Assembly (NCBI RefSeq): GCF_014633365.1
Contig: NC_068344.1
Location: 36,888,670-36,952,669 of the forward strand
From: Diospyros lotus
Taxonomy: Eukaryota > Streptophyta > Magnoliopsida > Ericales > Ebenaceae
Reading direction: 5' to 3'
Length of the DNA: 64,000 nt
Part shown: positions 48,101 through 61,700 of the stretch, one piece after another
Layout: every line of letters begins with the position of its first letter
Numbering within the stretch: the stretch's first letter is position 1
Program-made: the position numbers and the translations under genes
Notes under the pieces: generated by a model
What the model was told of the DNA's origin: nothing
The model's database searches: none
What the model saw: the letters and a program-made list of their open reading frames with translations, nothing else

Positions 48101-51100
48101 TTGGACCTTTTATTTTATTCTTGATGTACAGTTCTTGTTGAGTGGCAAATGTTGATTCTTCTCTGCATCCTGTGGCATGTTTGGGGTGAAAAGGAATTTG
48201 AGAGCTTTTGAGCATGTTGAGAATCTGCTTTATATTAATGGAACCATTTCATTTCCTTTTCTAGGGGAGATTCGTAATTTTTCCCCTAGTCCATTTTTGG
48301 TTTTGTTTGATACTTCTTGAAGCAGGCTTTTTGTCTTGTTCTATACATTTATCAACCAAAAAAATGAAAAGAAAGTCTGTAAAATTAGTAACCTATAAAC
48401 AAGTGAAGGACATTGTCTCGATAACTTTTGGGGCATATTGCATTTCTCGAAATATTAAGATGATAGATAATTTTATCTACTCTAAACGGACACTTCCTGT
48501 GAATTTTTTGCAAACTTAATCTACGATGACGTCACTGTATATAGTGGCCCTTTCCTTTACGTTCTCACCTTTCCCATTGTCTTTTCCTTTCCCCTTTAGT
48601 AATAAATTATCAACTGTATATCGGTTGTGTGCTTCCAGACATATTTTTTGGTAGTCCTGTCATTTTCAGACTCCAATATTAATATGTTATTTATGGATTT
48701 ATTTTTAGTTTCACTTTATTCTTTTTTTATATTTTTCCTTTTCAGTTTGATTGGGAAGGAGATTTACCCCTGAAATTTCCACAAAGAGATCTTGTGATCT
48801 ATGAAATGCATGTTCGGGGATTTACGAGGCATGATTCAAGCAAGACAAAATTTCCTGGTACATTCCTTGGTGTAGTTGAGAAACTTGACCACTTGAAGGT
48901 GAATACTAGTGAAATTCTAAAAATTACAAATGGGGCTTTTAAGGAATTTACTATTTAGAGATGTATAATACAAGAAATATATTAGAAAGCATTATTATAC
49001 AATCTAAGCAATCTCATGTTGGACCTACATCTTGGCTTTTTGTACTGACCCTGTGATATTAATCCTCAAACTCCTCTCTGTTTTTCTGCTTTTATCCTGT
49101 TATATGAATTTTGCATAAGAAGTTTGATCTATAAGCGTGGGATCTGTCATTTTGAAATAAACTCATAGACCCTTGAGCGTTACTACAAAATTTGGAGGTG
49201 CAAAACATTATGTTTTCACTGGGTTTGCAGAAATTGGAGTTACCACGAGTCTAAAGTCCTGTGGAAGTGGTTAATTTTCCATTTTGTAAGGCATAGTGGC
49301 AGGGCAGCTTTGAGCGATGATATATGGTAACTGTGTTTCTGGGAAAAAGAGTTGCTAGATCTGAGAATGATCAATAACTAGTTAAACAATCATTGTTGTT
49401 AGCTTTATAGTATTGTACATGCTTAGACTTGTACATAGTGCTTCCTAAGTTGTACCTAGTAGAGTGTATATGTACCTAATACACAGGAATAAAATATTCA
49501 ACTTTTTTTGTCTCTTTCTCAAAACATATGGTATCAGGGCTAACCATTACCCTAACCTCACCGCCTGCTGCCGCCTTTCTCTCTCTCTCTCGCCTCCCCT
49601 TGTTGCACAGCTCTTCAAATCATATACATGCATAACAGTATATTGAGGTCCTCTAGGCTTTTTTTTTCTTTTTGCCTTTCCTTTTCTGCTATTGTTCTAT
49701 CCTTAATGAACTATTGGAAAATCAGTTTGCCATATTGCTCCTAAGTTGTATTCTTTTTATGCAGGAACTTGGGGTTAATTGTATAGAATTAATGCCATGT
49801 CATGAATTTAATGAGTTGGAGTACTACAGCTATAACACCATCTTGGGTGACTATAGGTACTTTGTTTTTCCCATTTTTGGCTTTTTTTACTTTTCAGGTT
49901 CCCTCTTTGTAATGTTGCTACAGACTTTATAAACTAGTGGAGTAACCGCATACAAAGGGCTTGTGATGCTATTTTGTCTACAACTAAGTTGAGATTTCCA
50001 CAAGCAATTGATGTATCCCTAGACCCTCTACGCAGAGGATGGAGAAAACGGTTGTGGGAGGGGGAGTCCATCTGTAGGAGCCTGGCTTTTCTTGAACTTC
50101 AGTTTCTGGATCCAATCCTATGGTTCCCTTCCTTTCTTTATATGTCACTGTGGTCACAGGAACTGGGAGAGTTGTTTGAAATTGACATGGCTATATTTGT
50201 TTCTTCAGAAATATATTACTTTTTTTTTTTTTACCCTTGCATTCTCATCTTCATTTTGATTGGTCACACATCTTATATGAAATGAAAGTAAGGGCCTTGA
50301 TCTCCCTTTTCTACCTTTCTCTTTCTTCCTTTCTTTTTCCTCCATGTCCTCTTATGTTCTTGCAATCAGGACATATATTGTTATTAGGAGTTGTAAGATG
50401 CCAATAGATGTTATTAGATATGTCAGGACAGCTTCAAGAAAAAAATGATATTAGGTTCTGTTAGTGGCTCTTATTGAAGATAAGATGTTTGGTCATGTGA
50501 GAAAAGACCAGTAGAGGCTTCTGTGAGGAGAGTGGACGGAGTGAAACAAGTTTTTAGCTGACCCCACATGGTGGGATTAAGGCTTCATATGGTTTTTGTT
50601 GTTGTTTATGTTCTGTTTCAGGCTGTTCTTGCAAATTTTGAGCTCTGGAAGTTGAATCTTCATATTTGCCTGCCCCAGTGCATTTCTTTATAATAAGTTA
50701 TTAAAATGTTATTTTGAACTTTCTGTGAGCTTTAATTAATTAGAAGCATTGTTTCATGAATTTATTTTAGATCACTGTTTCAAGTACATTCTTAATAGTT
50801 TGGAATCTCTTAGAATTCTAACCTTTATTTTAGGGGTAACTGCACACAAAACTGCTTAAAAAGTTTAGTCTCTTGGATTGGATTATCGATGATAATGGAT
50901 AGTAGTCCCTAAGACCTGTGTTTCCTCCTGGATAATTAATAATCAAAAAGCATCCAAAGAATATTGACTTGTTCAAAGGATGTATGTAAGACTAAAGGAG
51001 AGCATATTGGCACTGAATAAGCACAGTTATTTTTTTGACATAATTCGTTGTCCAGGATGAATTTTTGGGGATATTCAACCGTGAATTATTTTTCACCAAT

Positions 51101-54100
51101 GATAAGATATTCTTCTGCTGGTAATCTCGGTTGTGGCCAAGGTGCAGTAAACGAATTCAAGCTTCTTGTTAAAGAAGCTCATAAACGAGGATTTGAGGTG
51201 AGGCTTGATTCAATGTGCTATCAAATGTCTGCTTAATATTTGCCGAGTCTTCTATCTAATCCTACCTTACAGGTTATCATGGATGTTGTTCTCAATCACA
51301 CTGCAGAAGGGAACGAGAAAGGCCCCGTGTTATCATTTAGAGGTGTTGATAACAGTGTCTTTTATATGCTTGCACCTAAGGTATGACTAGATCCATTCTT
51401 TGTCAAGATATAACTGGATTTCTTAAAGTTGTGAAAAGAAAATGATATCCCATACAATCTTATCATGAGACTGACTTGAATACTGTAGTTCAATCAACTA
51501 TAATAGGTATTGAAGCTTGATGGGCATTCTTTAATCCCACCATTTTTCCTGTTCTAGCTGGAATTACTATGGAATGGCTCCAAGTTTCGACTAGTTAAAA
51601 TTCTGCCATGACAACTGTAACTGATTTATTATATTTTAGCATTTCGCTCGTTTGGACCTGGTTTAGTTGTCTGTCCCAGTGAGAAGGCGAATTTGATGTT
51701 GAACTGTAATATTTTATTCTTCTGAAAAAGATCTGATTAACATGTAACTTCTACCATGGAAAACAGACTTAATTGTACATAAACTTTGTCTATCCTGAGT
51801 GGATATGAAGCAAAACCATAGCCCACTATCACGCATTCCTGCGTGTGAATTAGTTCTCCAATCTTTTGATGTTACCAACCTTATTCAGTGATCAATATCA
51901 TTATTTTGTATTCAGTTAATGTCCATCTTTTAAACAATATTATCTGGTATATGAGAACTTATGATTTTAGAAATAAGAACATTTTTCTTTCTATTATTCC
52001 TCAAAGTCATATGTATTAAGAAGTAACTCTTTTTCTTTTTTCAGGGAGAATACTATAATTATTCAGGTTGTGGAAACACATTCAATTGCAACCATCCAGT
52101 TGTACGTAAATTTATAGTGGACTGCTTAAGGTAGATTTGCTGTAGATACCAGTCATACCTAATAGTTCTTATCTCTTCGTCTCTTGTCCATATTTGACAA
52201 GTGAGAAGTAATTGATTGAGACAGTCAGCAAGTGTGGAATCATAGAAAAGTACTCCTGATTCCTTTTATTAATTTTAAGTTATCCAATATCCATTTCATT
52301 GCTGCATCGGGTTGAAATGTTTTGGATTACTTTCTGCTGCAACAGATACTGGGTCACAGAGATGCATGTAGACGGCTTTCGCTTTGATCTTGCTTCTATC
52401 TTGACAAGAGGATGCAGGTTTTATGCTATGTTATTGCTCTGAGTTTTGTCCTTTAGTTTATAGTGAATTCTAATATCTAATTCTCTCTTTGTGTTTTTTT
52501 TTTTCCCTCAGTCTATGGGATGCCACTAATGTATATGGAAATCCAATAGATGGTGACATGCTGACAACTGGTACTCCTCTCAGCAGTCCACCAGTAATTG
52601 ATATGATTAGCAATGATCCATTACTTCGTGGAGTTAAGGTAATTATTTGCCTTTAGTAACATGCCTTTTCCATATCTCAAGCAGAGGGAAAGTAGATTTA
52701 AGTTTTTGTAGTTTCTTTTCCAAATATAATAGAAGAGAAATAAAAATTCTGCTAAATGGATGGACAAAAAAAAATAGTATAGGAATCTCGGTCTGTACCC
52801 TAGAATATCAACTAAGGAGCAAATATGAAATGCACGCACATGTAATATTAATGAATATTCTTTACAAAGAACAAGAGTGCCTACACATTCATTTTTCTTT
52901 GGCTACAAATCCTGTCATTCTACTGGCTGCCAAATGTCCAAGGGTGGCAATTCCTAACATGACCCATAAACACCACTTGAACTGAACACAGAGTGAGCAA
53001 GTAGTAATAGAGATTTTACAGGTCATGTCATCATATGACTAACTTATAAAAAAAACAAGAAAAGGTTGTATCATAATGATTGATGGAAATAATAATGTCG
53101 GATGATGGTTTCTGATTTCAATTTCCAGATTAGATGTGCCATTGTTTCCTGATAGTATCAAACTTATTTTCCCATTTAAGTGCCCTCCTAAATAGGAGTA
53201 TAATGGAACGAATAAGTAGATCCAAGTTGGTCTTGTATGGGTTTATGACTGGATCATTGTTTAAGCAGGTCAAACTGACAATCCTTTTCTTAAACAAGTG
53301 CAGAAGTCCTATTGTGTTATCTTTGTAAGTATCAGTCATTTCAAGATTGAGGGTTTTTGTCAAAAAAAAAAAAAAAAAGGGCGTGGTTTCAAGTTGAACT
53401 GTTTAATTTATACTGAAACTTTGACCCATCTGAATATGGTGTAGGTGTGGATTCTTTAAGATTGTATTTGGTTGATTGAAGAATATTTAGTGAGCAATAT
53501 CAAGAAAACTATTGGACTTACTTTTTCCTGCCCAAATGGCCTGGAGAATCTTAATGGCATTCTTATGATCTTTTTATAGAATGCTCTCTGCTCTTTTCTA
53601 TAGAAAAGACTGAAATGGCATGGAAAATGTATTTGGAGTATTTCAAAAGAACTATCCTTTGTATGATGATGATGATCATCAACTACATTTTATCATAACC
53701 AAGGTAGGATCAATGGCATGACATTCATAATGTAAATTGACGTCTAAAAGTAGCATTGCTAATACAAATCCATGCAAAAAAGCAAATTTATCAAACTTTT
53801 AAGCTGATGCCCCCCTTGATGCAACCCACTAGCGAGAGAATGATGAGATAAAGTTCCAACATTATCTTCATATAGAAAAGTTTCATAAAATGGCGTGAAT
53901 GAAAATAATTGATATGGTTATATTCCGTAAAATAGTTGATAAGGTTCCAACCCCATGTATGATGTTTCATTATTGTCCTTTGCAACTTTTAGCAATTCTA
54001 GGTCAATCATGTATTGTTGTATCAATAATGATACTCAATCCAAATTTGACTTATTGATGGATTGTTACTGTTGAATTGTTAAATACCATTTGATCTAAAA

Positions 54101-57100
54101 GCTTAAGTTATTAAATAGATGATTAACTTTATCTTTTATATTATCCGTTTTACTCTCAACAGTTACTAACACAAATTTTGCATTGACTATGCAAATTCTA
54201 GAGTTATTTGACACAACAACTAGATTGTTATTAGATTTTGATAGGCTTCGAGTATACTCATTCTGGTTATGATTGATGGCAATACCTAGGCACACAATCA
54301 TCTTCATGCCTCCACAATATACGAGATCTCTTTCTCTTCAGATGGTGCTTGAATTAAGTACCTTTGACCAGCTATTCTTATGAAACTTGGGGATGTTATT
54401 TTAGTCACTGCACTGTCAAAGTAGAGGGGGATAGAGAGGAAAAATTGGTCATATTCATATTTTCTGGGTTCATGTTGATATTGAGGAATTTATTTCTTTT
54501 ACTTGCTTTTGGAACTGTCTTCTTACCCCAATTATATTTTTTAGTGGCTTCTGCCGTCATTAGTTATAGCAGATCTACCGTCTTATATTTATACTCACAG
54601 ACTAAATTTTCAATACCTTGTTCATGCAGCTTATAGCAGAAGCATGGGATTGTGGAGGTCTTTACCAAGTTGGCATGTTTCCCCACTGGGGCATCTGGTC
54701 TGAATGGAATGGCAAGGTTAGTACAAATACAATACTATGTCTGTTCATCATCTTTTGGTCTGCCCTTGATTGCAAGATATATGGGAACATAGTGACATTA
54801 TACCACAATAGAAAGAAATCAAAGAGGCCGAGAAGCATAGATTGATGAGGGTGTGTAAATGTCAAATGCCCATATTAGAAACCGAACTAGGACCCTTTGA
54901 AATGTGTGTTAGACACTCATCCAAACTGGCCATATTATTTATTAATTCTTTACTCCTTGTCAACCAATTATAAAATAAAAATAACATAATTTATATTTAG
55001 GGACTCCTTAATTTTATGAATCTCATATTAAAAAATTTTATGAATAGAGTTTTTGACAACACATATTAAATTTTTTTTTATCATACTTGTTTGCTTTTAC
55101 GTTCAATGTGAGTTTTTTTATGGGTGCACAAAATATTAATATATTATTTGACAAGTCCTTGCCATGTTGTTTGTTAGATTTTGAAGCATATTCTTGTTGT
55201 CTCATGTATGTTACATGTCCATATACATGCTTTTTAGACTAAAGCTATAGTTGTATGGAAATTTCCTCTCTCTCTCTCTCTCTCCAGGAGAAGGATGTCA
55301 GCTGAGTCCTTATGGCTAAACCAACTGTATGGCTTTATTTTTTCAGTATCGTGACATAGTACGGCAGTTCATCAAGGGCACAGATGGATTTGCTGGAGCT
55401 TTTGCTGAATGCCTTTGTGGGAGCCCCAATTTGTACCAGGTTATTATTCCTTCTATGTTGCCATCTGCTCCACATATTCATTGGACATTACTAACACTGC
55501 TATGCTACAGGCTTACTTTCTATTTCTGGTTATAGTTCAGCTTTTCTCTGCACTCTTCTCACTCTTAATGTCAAGCCATTTTCTGTTATAGTATCTTAAT
55601 TTGTTCTTAACGGAACTGCATTTTCCTCTAATAAGATAGGAAGGTGGAAGGAAACCATGGAACAGTATCAATTTTATATGCGCACATGATGGTTTTACTC
55701 TGGCCGATTTAGTTATGTATAATAACAAACATAACTTGGCAAATGGTGAAGACAACAATGATGGGGAGAACCATAACAATAGCTGGAATTGTGGACAGGT
55801 AAATCTTAATGATGCTGTTATCTAAACTTAACTTTGAATGATTTCAATGTGTTGACATTTTGCTTTTGACCTTACATGCTGTACATTGTTTGGTTCACTT
55901 TTTATAGCTCAAGCTTTTGGAAAAATTGCTGATTCTACAATACTAGAGCTCTGATTTAGGAGATAATGTGTGCAATTATGATTGCTATTTGTTATTATAA
56001 ATTGTTCTATGTGCGTACAGCCTGTTCGGAAAGTTCCAAATGTGAGGCGGGGATGCAAGTGATGAAAATTTTTGGATAGCTTAGTACACACATTATTTGG
56101 AAGAAATTAGGGTTACAAGCTTGCAATAAATAGGGGATTCGCCGCGTACAAGGAATTCTGAGCAGTCAATAGCAAGTCACTAAGTGTATGAGGATATGAA
56201 TTTAAAACAAGACATTCTGCATATTTTAGTACTTTGTAGCTTTTTAAGTGTCTACTATATGTTGTCAAATAGGATTTTGGAGTTTCCTGCTAAATGTCTT
56301 TCTGATTAATCTAATGATTACCTAGGAGGGCGAGTTTGTCAGCATCTCTGTGGAGAAACTTAGAAAGCGACAAATGCAGAATTTTTTCCTCTGCCTTATG
56401 GTTTCCCAGGTAAGATTTAAGTCCTTTTTGTTTTTGTTTTCTCCTTTTTTTTTTTCTCTCTCTCTAAATTTGTCCTTCATAACAGAATAGCTTACTGGCA
56501 ACTTTTGATATATTTTCACTTATGTTGCTTCTGTATGCAATGACAATTATTGTTGGTTAATAATTCTGCTATGCTATTTGCTAAAAACAAAAGTGAATTA
56601 AGTTCTATATTATAGTTCTTGCAATTGGAACTCTGATCCATACCAGTAAATAAACAGACAAGGAGTTACTCTCAAAAAGTCACATTTGAATATACAAGGT
56701 CAAGTAGTATAGGGATGCTTAGCTTTGTTCTGTTGAATGAGTCTGTTGTGCTGTCTACCCTCAATTATATGACATATTTGCCTACTACTGCCGCAACAAA
56801 AGGAACAATATTTCACATTGAACTTCTTTACAGGACGTTGATGGGGCTGTTCAGTGTGGAGTTATTCCCACCACCCCATGATGGCTCCTGCATACTTTAA
56901 GTCAAATTATTTGCAGTTCCCCTCCTTAGTGGCTCCTGCATACTTTTTGCAAACAGATCAGCTATTATTTAACAGGAATGATTTGTTTTTTTGGTGGTTA
57001 AATGAGTTTCCGCTAATTCCTCCATTCACTTTTTCTTCATCACTCATGCATCACTGTGTTGTCATTTTTACTATTTATCTTACTAAAACATTATATTTTG

Positions 57101-58196
57101 TTAATCTTCTGATGTGTCTGTGTATGTGTTAGTAAGGTTGGGAGATGGACAATTTATATTTATACTTGTTGCTCTGGCTATTCAAGGATTTATTCTTTTG
57201 TTACATTGTATCTTCTCTTTTCTGACATCATTCTCTCTCACTTTCACCAGGGTGTCCCTATGATCTATATGGGTGATGAATATGGTCACACAAAAGGAGG
57301 GAACAATAATACCTATTGCCATGATAACTATGTAATCTGCTCCTCATTCTTCTGTGATTCCGCCATGTGAATCCTTCATGTTTTCTGTCTACTAACTACA
57401 GCTTTGCTGCAGATTAACTACTTCCAGTGGGATAAGAAAGAAGAGGCCTCATCAGACTTCTTTAGATTTTGCTGCCTCATAACCAAATTCCGCCAGTAAA
57501 CTCTCTTTCCCAATAGCTGCCTGCTGCTCCTCCTCGTGCTATTGCTTTCTGATGAACCTTTGCAAGATCCCTCATTTGATATGAACATTTACAGCGAATG
57601 TGAATCACTTGGCTTAAATGACTTCCCCACCGCAGAGAGGTTGCAGTGGCATGGCCATTCTCCTGGGATGCCAGATTGGTCTGAAACAAGCAAGTTTGTG
57701 GCATTCACACTGGTAAGCAACCTTACTGCAAATTTGTATTGCATACCTGTAACCATCAATATTTTAGTGCATTCTTGGCATTGCTGGCAAATTTCTACTG
57801 TCATAAAAACCACTTCCTAAGAAAACTAGTTTTAGAATCATGTTTCCATTTGACTATGCTTAGAGTTGCCCTGATCAGTAAAACTGTAATTGTGGGTTTA
57901 TGTGTTTGCTTCATTTATCTTCAAATGAATCCTATTTGCAGATTGACTCTGTGAAGGGAGAACTGTACATTGCCTTCAACACAAGTCATTTGCCAGTCAC
58001 CGTGACTTTGCCGGAACGGCCGGGTTACACATGGGAGCCGCTGGTGGACACTGGCAAGCTTGCACCGTTCGACTTCCTGTCCAAAGACCTGCCTGAAAGA
58101 GATACAGCAATTAAACAGTATGCACATTTTCTTGATAACAATATGTACCCCATGCTCAGTTATTCTTCCATCATTCTATTACTCTCCAAATTATGA
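42178..58196 (+). CDS. ISA3: Isoamylase 3, chloroplastic starch-debranching enzyme
   Basis: Eighteen exons: 42178-42558, 44256-44438, 44947-45039, 48746-48898, 49765-49856, 51056-51197, 51273-51380, 52045-52130, 52346-52417, 52512-52638, 54630-54716, 55347-55439, 55640-55798, 56326-56409, 57251-57331, 57413-57495, 57595-57712 and 57942-58196. Total 2397 bases, 798 aa. All phases fit, with no stop or shift. ISA3 cuts alpha-1,6 branches of short-chain glucans during starch breakdown in plastids. Seen are a Ser/Arg-rich transit-peptide-like start, a CBM48-like region from about residue 85 ([20 protein letters not shown]), and the GH13 blocks [10 protein letters not shown] (about 352), GFRFDLAS (nucleophile Asp427), AEAWD (acid/base Glu483) and FICAHDGF (Asp556). 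Stretches such as [20 protein letters not shown] and [20 protein letters not shown] are ISA3-like, and the catalytic residues that ISA2 lacks are present. The tail ends [14 protein letters not shown]. Introns up to 3.7 kb hold LINE relics. Confidence 0.96.
45980..46530 (-). mobile_element. LINE reverse-transcriptase N-terminal fragment (inverted), ISA3 intron 3
   Basis: The minus strand translates, with stops, as [12 protein letters not shown], then [20 protein letters not shown], then [17 protein letters not shown]. This follows the plant L1-like order 'KMAN.HRR.N ... GDKAPGPDGF ... IPKKEGA..I.DFRPI'. The copy is degenerate and cannot code. Confidence 0.7.
46735..48370 (+). mobile_element. 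LINE 3' half (end of RT and zf-RVT region) with A-rich tail, ISA3 intron 3
   Basis: The plus strand translates, with stops and shifts, as [58 protein letters not shown] and [18 protein letters not shown]. These match in order the end of RT and the zf-RVT-like region of plant L1-type LINEs. It closes with caaccaaaaaaatgaaaaga, an A-rich tail. Together with the inverted upstream piece it forms one rearranged insertion. Confidence 0.7.
50455..50600 (+). mobile_element. RTE-type LINE 3' end remnant, ISA3 intron 5
   Basis: The sequence ttattgaagataagatgttt, then ggtcatgtgag, then gagagtggacggagtg, then accccacatggtgggattaa with a gttgttgtt tail, corresponds to the 3' end of plant RTE-like LINEs (IEDKM, FGHV, the acccca..gtggga..aaggctt tail). 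It is related to the relic at 16.6-17.1 kb. Confidence 0.6.
55266..55287. repeat. CT microsatellite in ISA3 intron 11
   Basis: About ten CT units in the intron, near the acceptor of exon 12. Confidence 0.8.
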
Positions 58197-58723
58197 TGCT
58201 TAGTTCAAGCCCCTATGCCCCACAATTAAGTTTCCTAGTAATAGTATGTCATGTAATTACCATGGCAGTGGTCTAGATGAATAAAGTTATTTAGTGTTGT
58301 GATATGTTATACCTAGGGGAAGCAATAACATGTTGTACTGAGGCTGTTACGTTTTTGGGCGGGAAAATTCGTGTAATTGGGGGATGGTATAAAAAGACAC
58401 CAATCCATCTAATGGAGGCATCTGGAAGCATCAATCAAATTTCATTTCTGAATTCCTCCCTTCAATTCTCTCTCTCTCTCTCTGGATATTTCTTTCGAAC
58501 CCTATGATACTGTAATCTGATCTCCAACCTATTGGTAGAGATCAATTGTTGATCAATTGCCAAATCTCTCAAGATCTGACATAGTATGATGGCAATTTGA
58601 TATAGTATGATGGCAATTTGATCATGCCTTACAGCTAAACCCAACCTCTGGCAGAGTTCAAAAGTTGTAACAGGTGATGTGACTATAGTAGATACACTTT
58701 TGTTTTTCTTTATATAATATATA
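58197..58723. other. ISA3 3' UTR and spacer
   Basis: Sequence after the ISA3 stop codon. An aataaa-type signal lies near 58280 (gatgaataaag). The imperfect pair tgacatagtatgatggcaat / tgatatagtatgatggcaat (about 58576 and 58598) is a small tandem repeat. No gene seen. Confidence 0.5.
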
Positions 58724-61700
58724 GGATAATGCTAGAGGAACAACTTGGATGATTACTTTGTTCACAACGCACGCCAAAATTATAAATTTACCCTCCCAAA
58801 ATTATAAATTTACCCTCAGTTTCAAGTACAATTCTACTCTCAAATTAAATACCTCAAACTTGCTACCTACTTCCTTGTGTTTCTTTCTCCTACTCTCCCT
58901 CTCTTTCCCCCCTTTCACCTCTCTTTCTCTTTGCTCGTTCTCGTCATCCGCAACCATTGAAGTTGCCACCGACGCCTCCATCTTCTTCTCTCTCTTTCTC
59001 CTTCCCTCGTCTCTCTCTCACTCTCTTCTTGTTCTCGTCGGCGTTGCCATCGACGCAACTGCCTTTGCCACTGTTGAAGCTGTCGCCATCAATGCTTTTG
59101 GTTGACATTCGCCTCTATTGCAGTCTCCATCATCGTCTACCTCCATCGTTCCAACGGCCGCTAACTCCTCTTTCTTTTTGGATCTTCTGTTCTTGTTCGC
59201 CACTTCTCTCCTATCGTCGCTTGTCGTCTGCCTCCACCGTTCCAGCCATCATTGATGCCTCCATCTCCTTCTCTCTCTTTCTCTGGATCTTCAATTAAAC
59301 TAACACATATATAAATATATTATATATTTATTGAAAATGTATTTTTTATATAACTTTAAGTTAAATATACATATTTTCTAAATAAAAATGTGGACTAAAT
59401 AGCTATATAAATAAATAATATACTTTGGGTTAAAATATGTTTTTATGTTATTATTTATTTCCTTATCTATTTATATTACTCGCATAAATCTAAAATATGA
59501 TATTATGATTTTGTTTAATTTTACGTACAATTTTTTATTTTAGTAAAATATAATATTAAGATTTTGCACAACTTTACATATAGTTTTTGATCTTTCAATT
59601 CAAGCAATATAAATAAATAATAACATAAAAATATACATAATATAATTACAAAATACATAAAATTTTATATTTTGTATGAATGATAAAGAGAAGAAATATA
59701 ATTGTATTGTGATAGATATATGAATGTCTTTTTATTAAAAATAAATATTATAATATTTTAGTTTATAGTTTAATTTTTATTTTATAATTTAAAAAATGGA
59801 ACAAAACTACAAAATATATTTTTAAAAATAGAAAGCCAAACTATATTCTTAAAAGTTACAATATGTTACAACCTAAATTTTTTAAAAGTAATAAATAGGT
59901 TTAATTTGGTCTAGATAATTTTGTATAATATGTTTTTAGTTTATAGTTATATTTAAAAAACATATTTTTTTATTTATACATATATAATTTTTTTGTGTAA
60001 CATATATACTTACTTTGTGTATATTCATACATATGTAATTTTTTTGTGTAATATATATAATTAATTTGTGTATATTCATACATATGTAAATTTTTTGTGT
60101 AATATATATACTTAATTTGTGTATATTTATATTTAGATAGAATATATATTTTTAGTAAACTGTGGCGAACAATGGAGATGAATGGCGGAGTCATCGGTGG
60201 AGAGAGAGGGAAAGAGATGGAAGCATTGGCGGTGATTGGAACGGTTGAGGAGGACGATGAACAGTGATAGGAGAGAAGCAGTGAGCAAGAATGGAAGACC
60301 TAGAGAGAAAGAGATGGAGGTGTTAGTGGAGATGGATTGTAACACCCCACTTTCTCAAGCTAGAATTAAACCTAACATCTTAACATTAATCATAAATCAA
60401 TACTTACATCCTCATTAACCATAAATAAGATTATACATCATCATTTCTCAAAACGTTTAGAATTCGAAATAGCAGAACTTAAATACATGGACTACATAAC
60501 ATATATTTAATTCATCATTCAATTCATCGTGCACTTTGCTAAGTGTCATTTCATGCCTCATTAATCCTCATTTCTGCTACAATTTCCATTTAGAACATTT
60601 GAAAATTTCAGGGACAAAACCCAAGTTAGATGATGAATCATCTAAGTAAGGGAACAATAAACATATCTCATGCATGGATGCAATTATACAAAATATTTTA
60701 TTCATTTTCTTAGTTTGAGTTGACCGTACCTTATTACCACTCCTCATTTTTACAACCTCCTTACCCGGCCGAGATGTATGGGTGCACTCTTGGCAGAGCA
60801 GCGGTCCTAGCCCGTACTCTCAAACCCTTATGTGAATGCATGATCAATAATATCATCATGTACATATGCATATTTTATCATCAATACATGTAAATACAAT
60901 TTACATAAATATATTCACATCAAGACATAATAACATGATAAAATCATTTACTTAAAATCAGGTTTTGGGTAGAACCACTTACAAATCAAGCATTTTCATA
61001 AAACTAAATCCAGTTGAGAAGCATAATTTACTTTTAGCTCGAAGTTCGGGATACCTCGAAAAATGCGCATCACCTCGATTTGCGTGCATGACCTCGATTT
61101 TCATGCCAAACCTCAAAAGTTGCACAAATCACTAATCCTCGAGTACAACAATCCTATAAAACATATTTATCACGAAAAATATCAATAGTCTAATTTCTTC
61201 ATATTTTCCTTAATTTTCTTCCATTTTTCCTTCTAAAAATTCAAATAAATACTTCTTAAGCTATTTTCTCAAATCTCTTTCCACAACAATTCATAATAAC
61301 CTATGAACTTCAAGAGAAAATTATTAAACTTATCCGGATGCTACGTTTTCACACTAAACGAGGTTGTTTTGTACGAAAATCGAGACATCAGGAAGGCAAA
61401 TACCAAATCTTTTTGCACAAACTCCCATAAAATATTTTTCTAGAATTTTTGAGATTTTTTTTTTTTCAATTTTTTCCAACCTCCCATGTGCCCCCACGCA
61501 CTTGGGCGAGTGGCCGCGCGTGTAGCCCACGTGCCGGTCATCTTCCCCGGCCACGGCACACCGAAAAAATTGGTTGACTCTATCAGCTTCTTCCTCTCTT
61601 CCAGTCAATCGTCAAGATACCATTTTCGGGCTGAAAGAAGCACCGAAGACCCCTCAATGAACCGGCCAAAGCTTCGGCTTGGCCGTCCACCTCCCAACTC

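Noticed and set aside
58749..59298. Open frames of 113-118 codons at the left arm of the MULE
   Set aside because: Ser/Leu-rich low-complexity translation of an inverted repeat that recurs in opposite orientation at 62655-63084. No domain.
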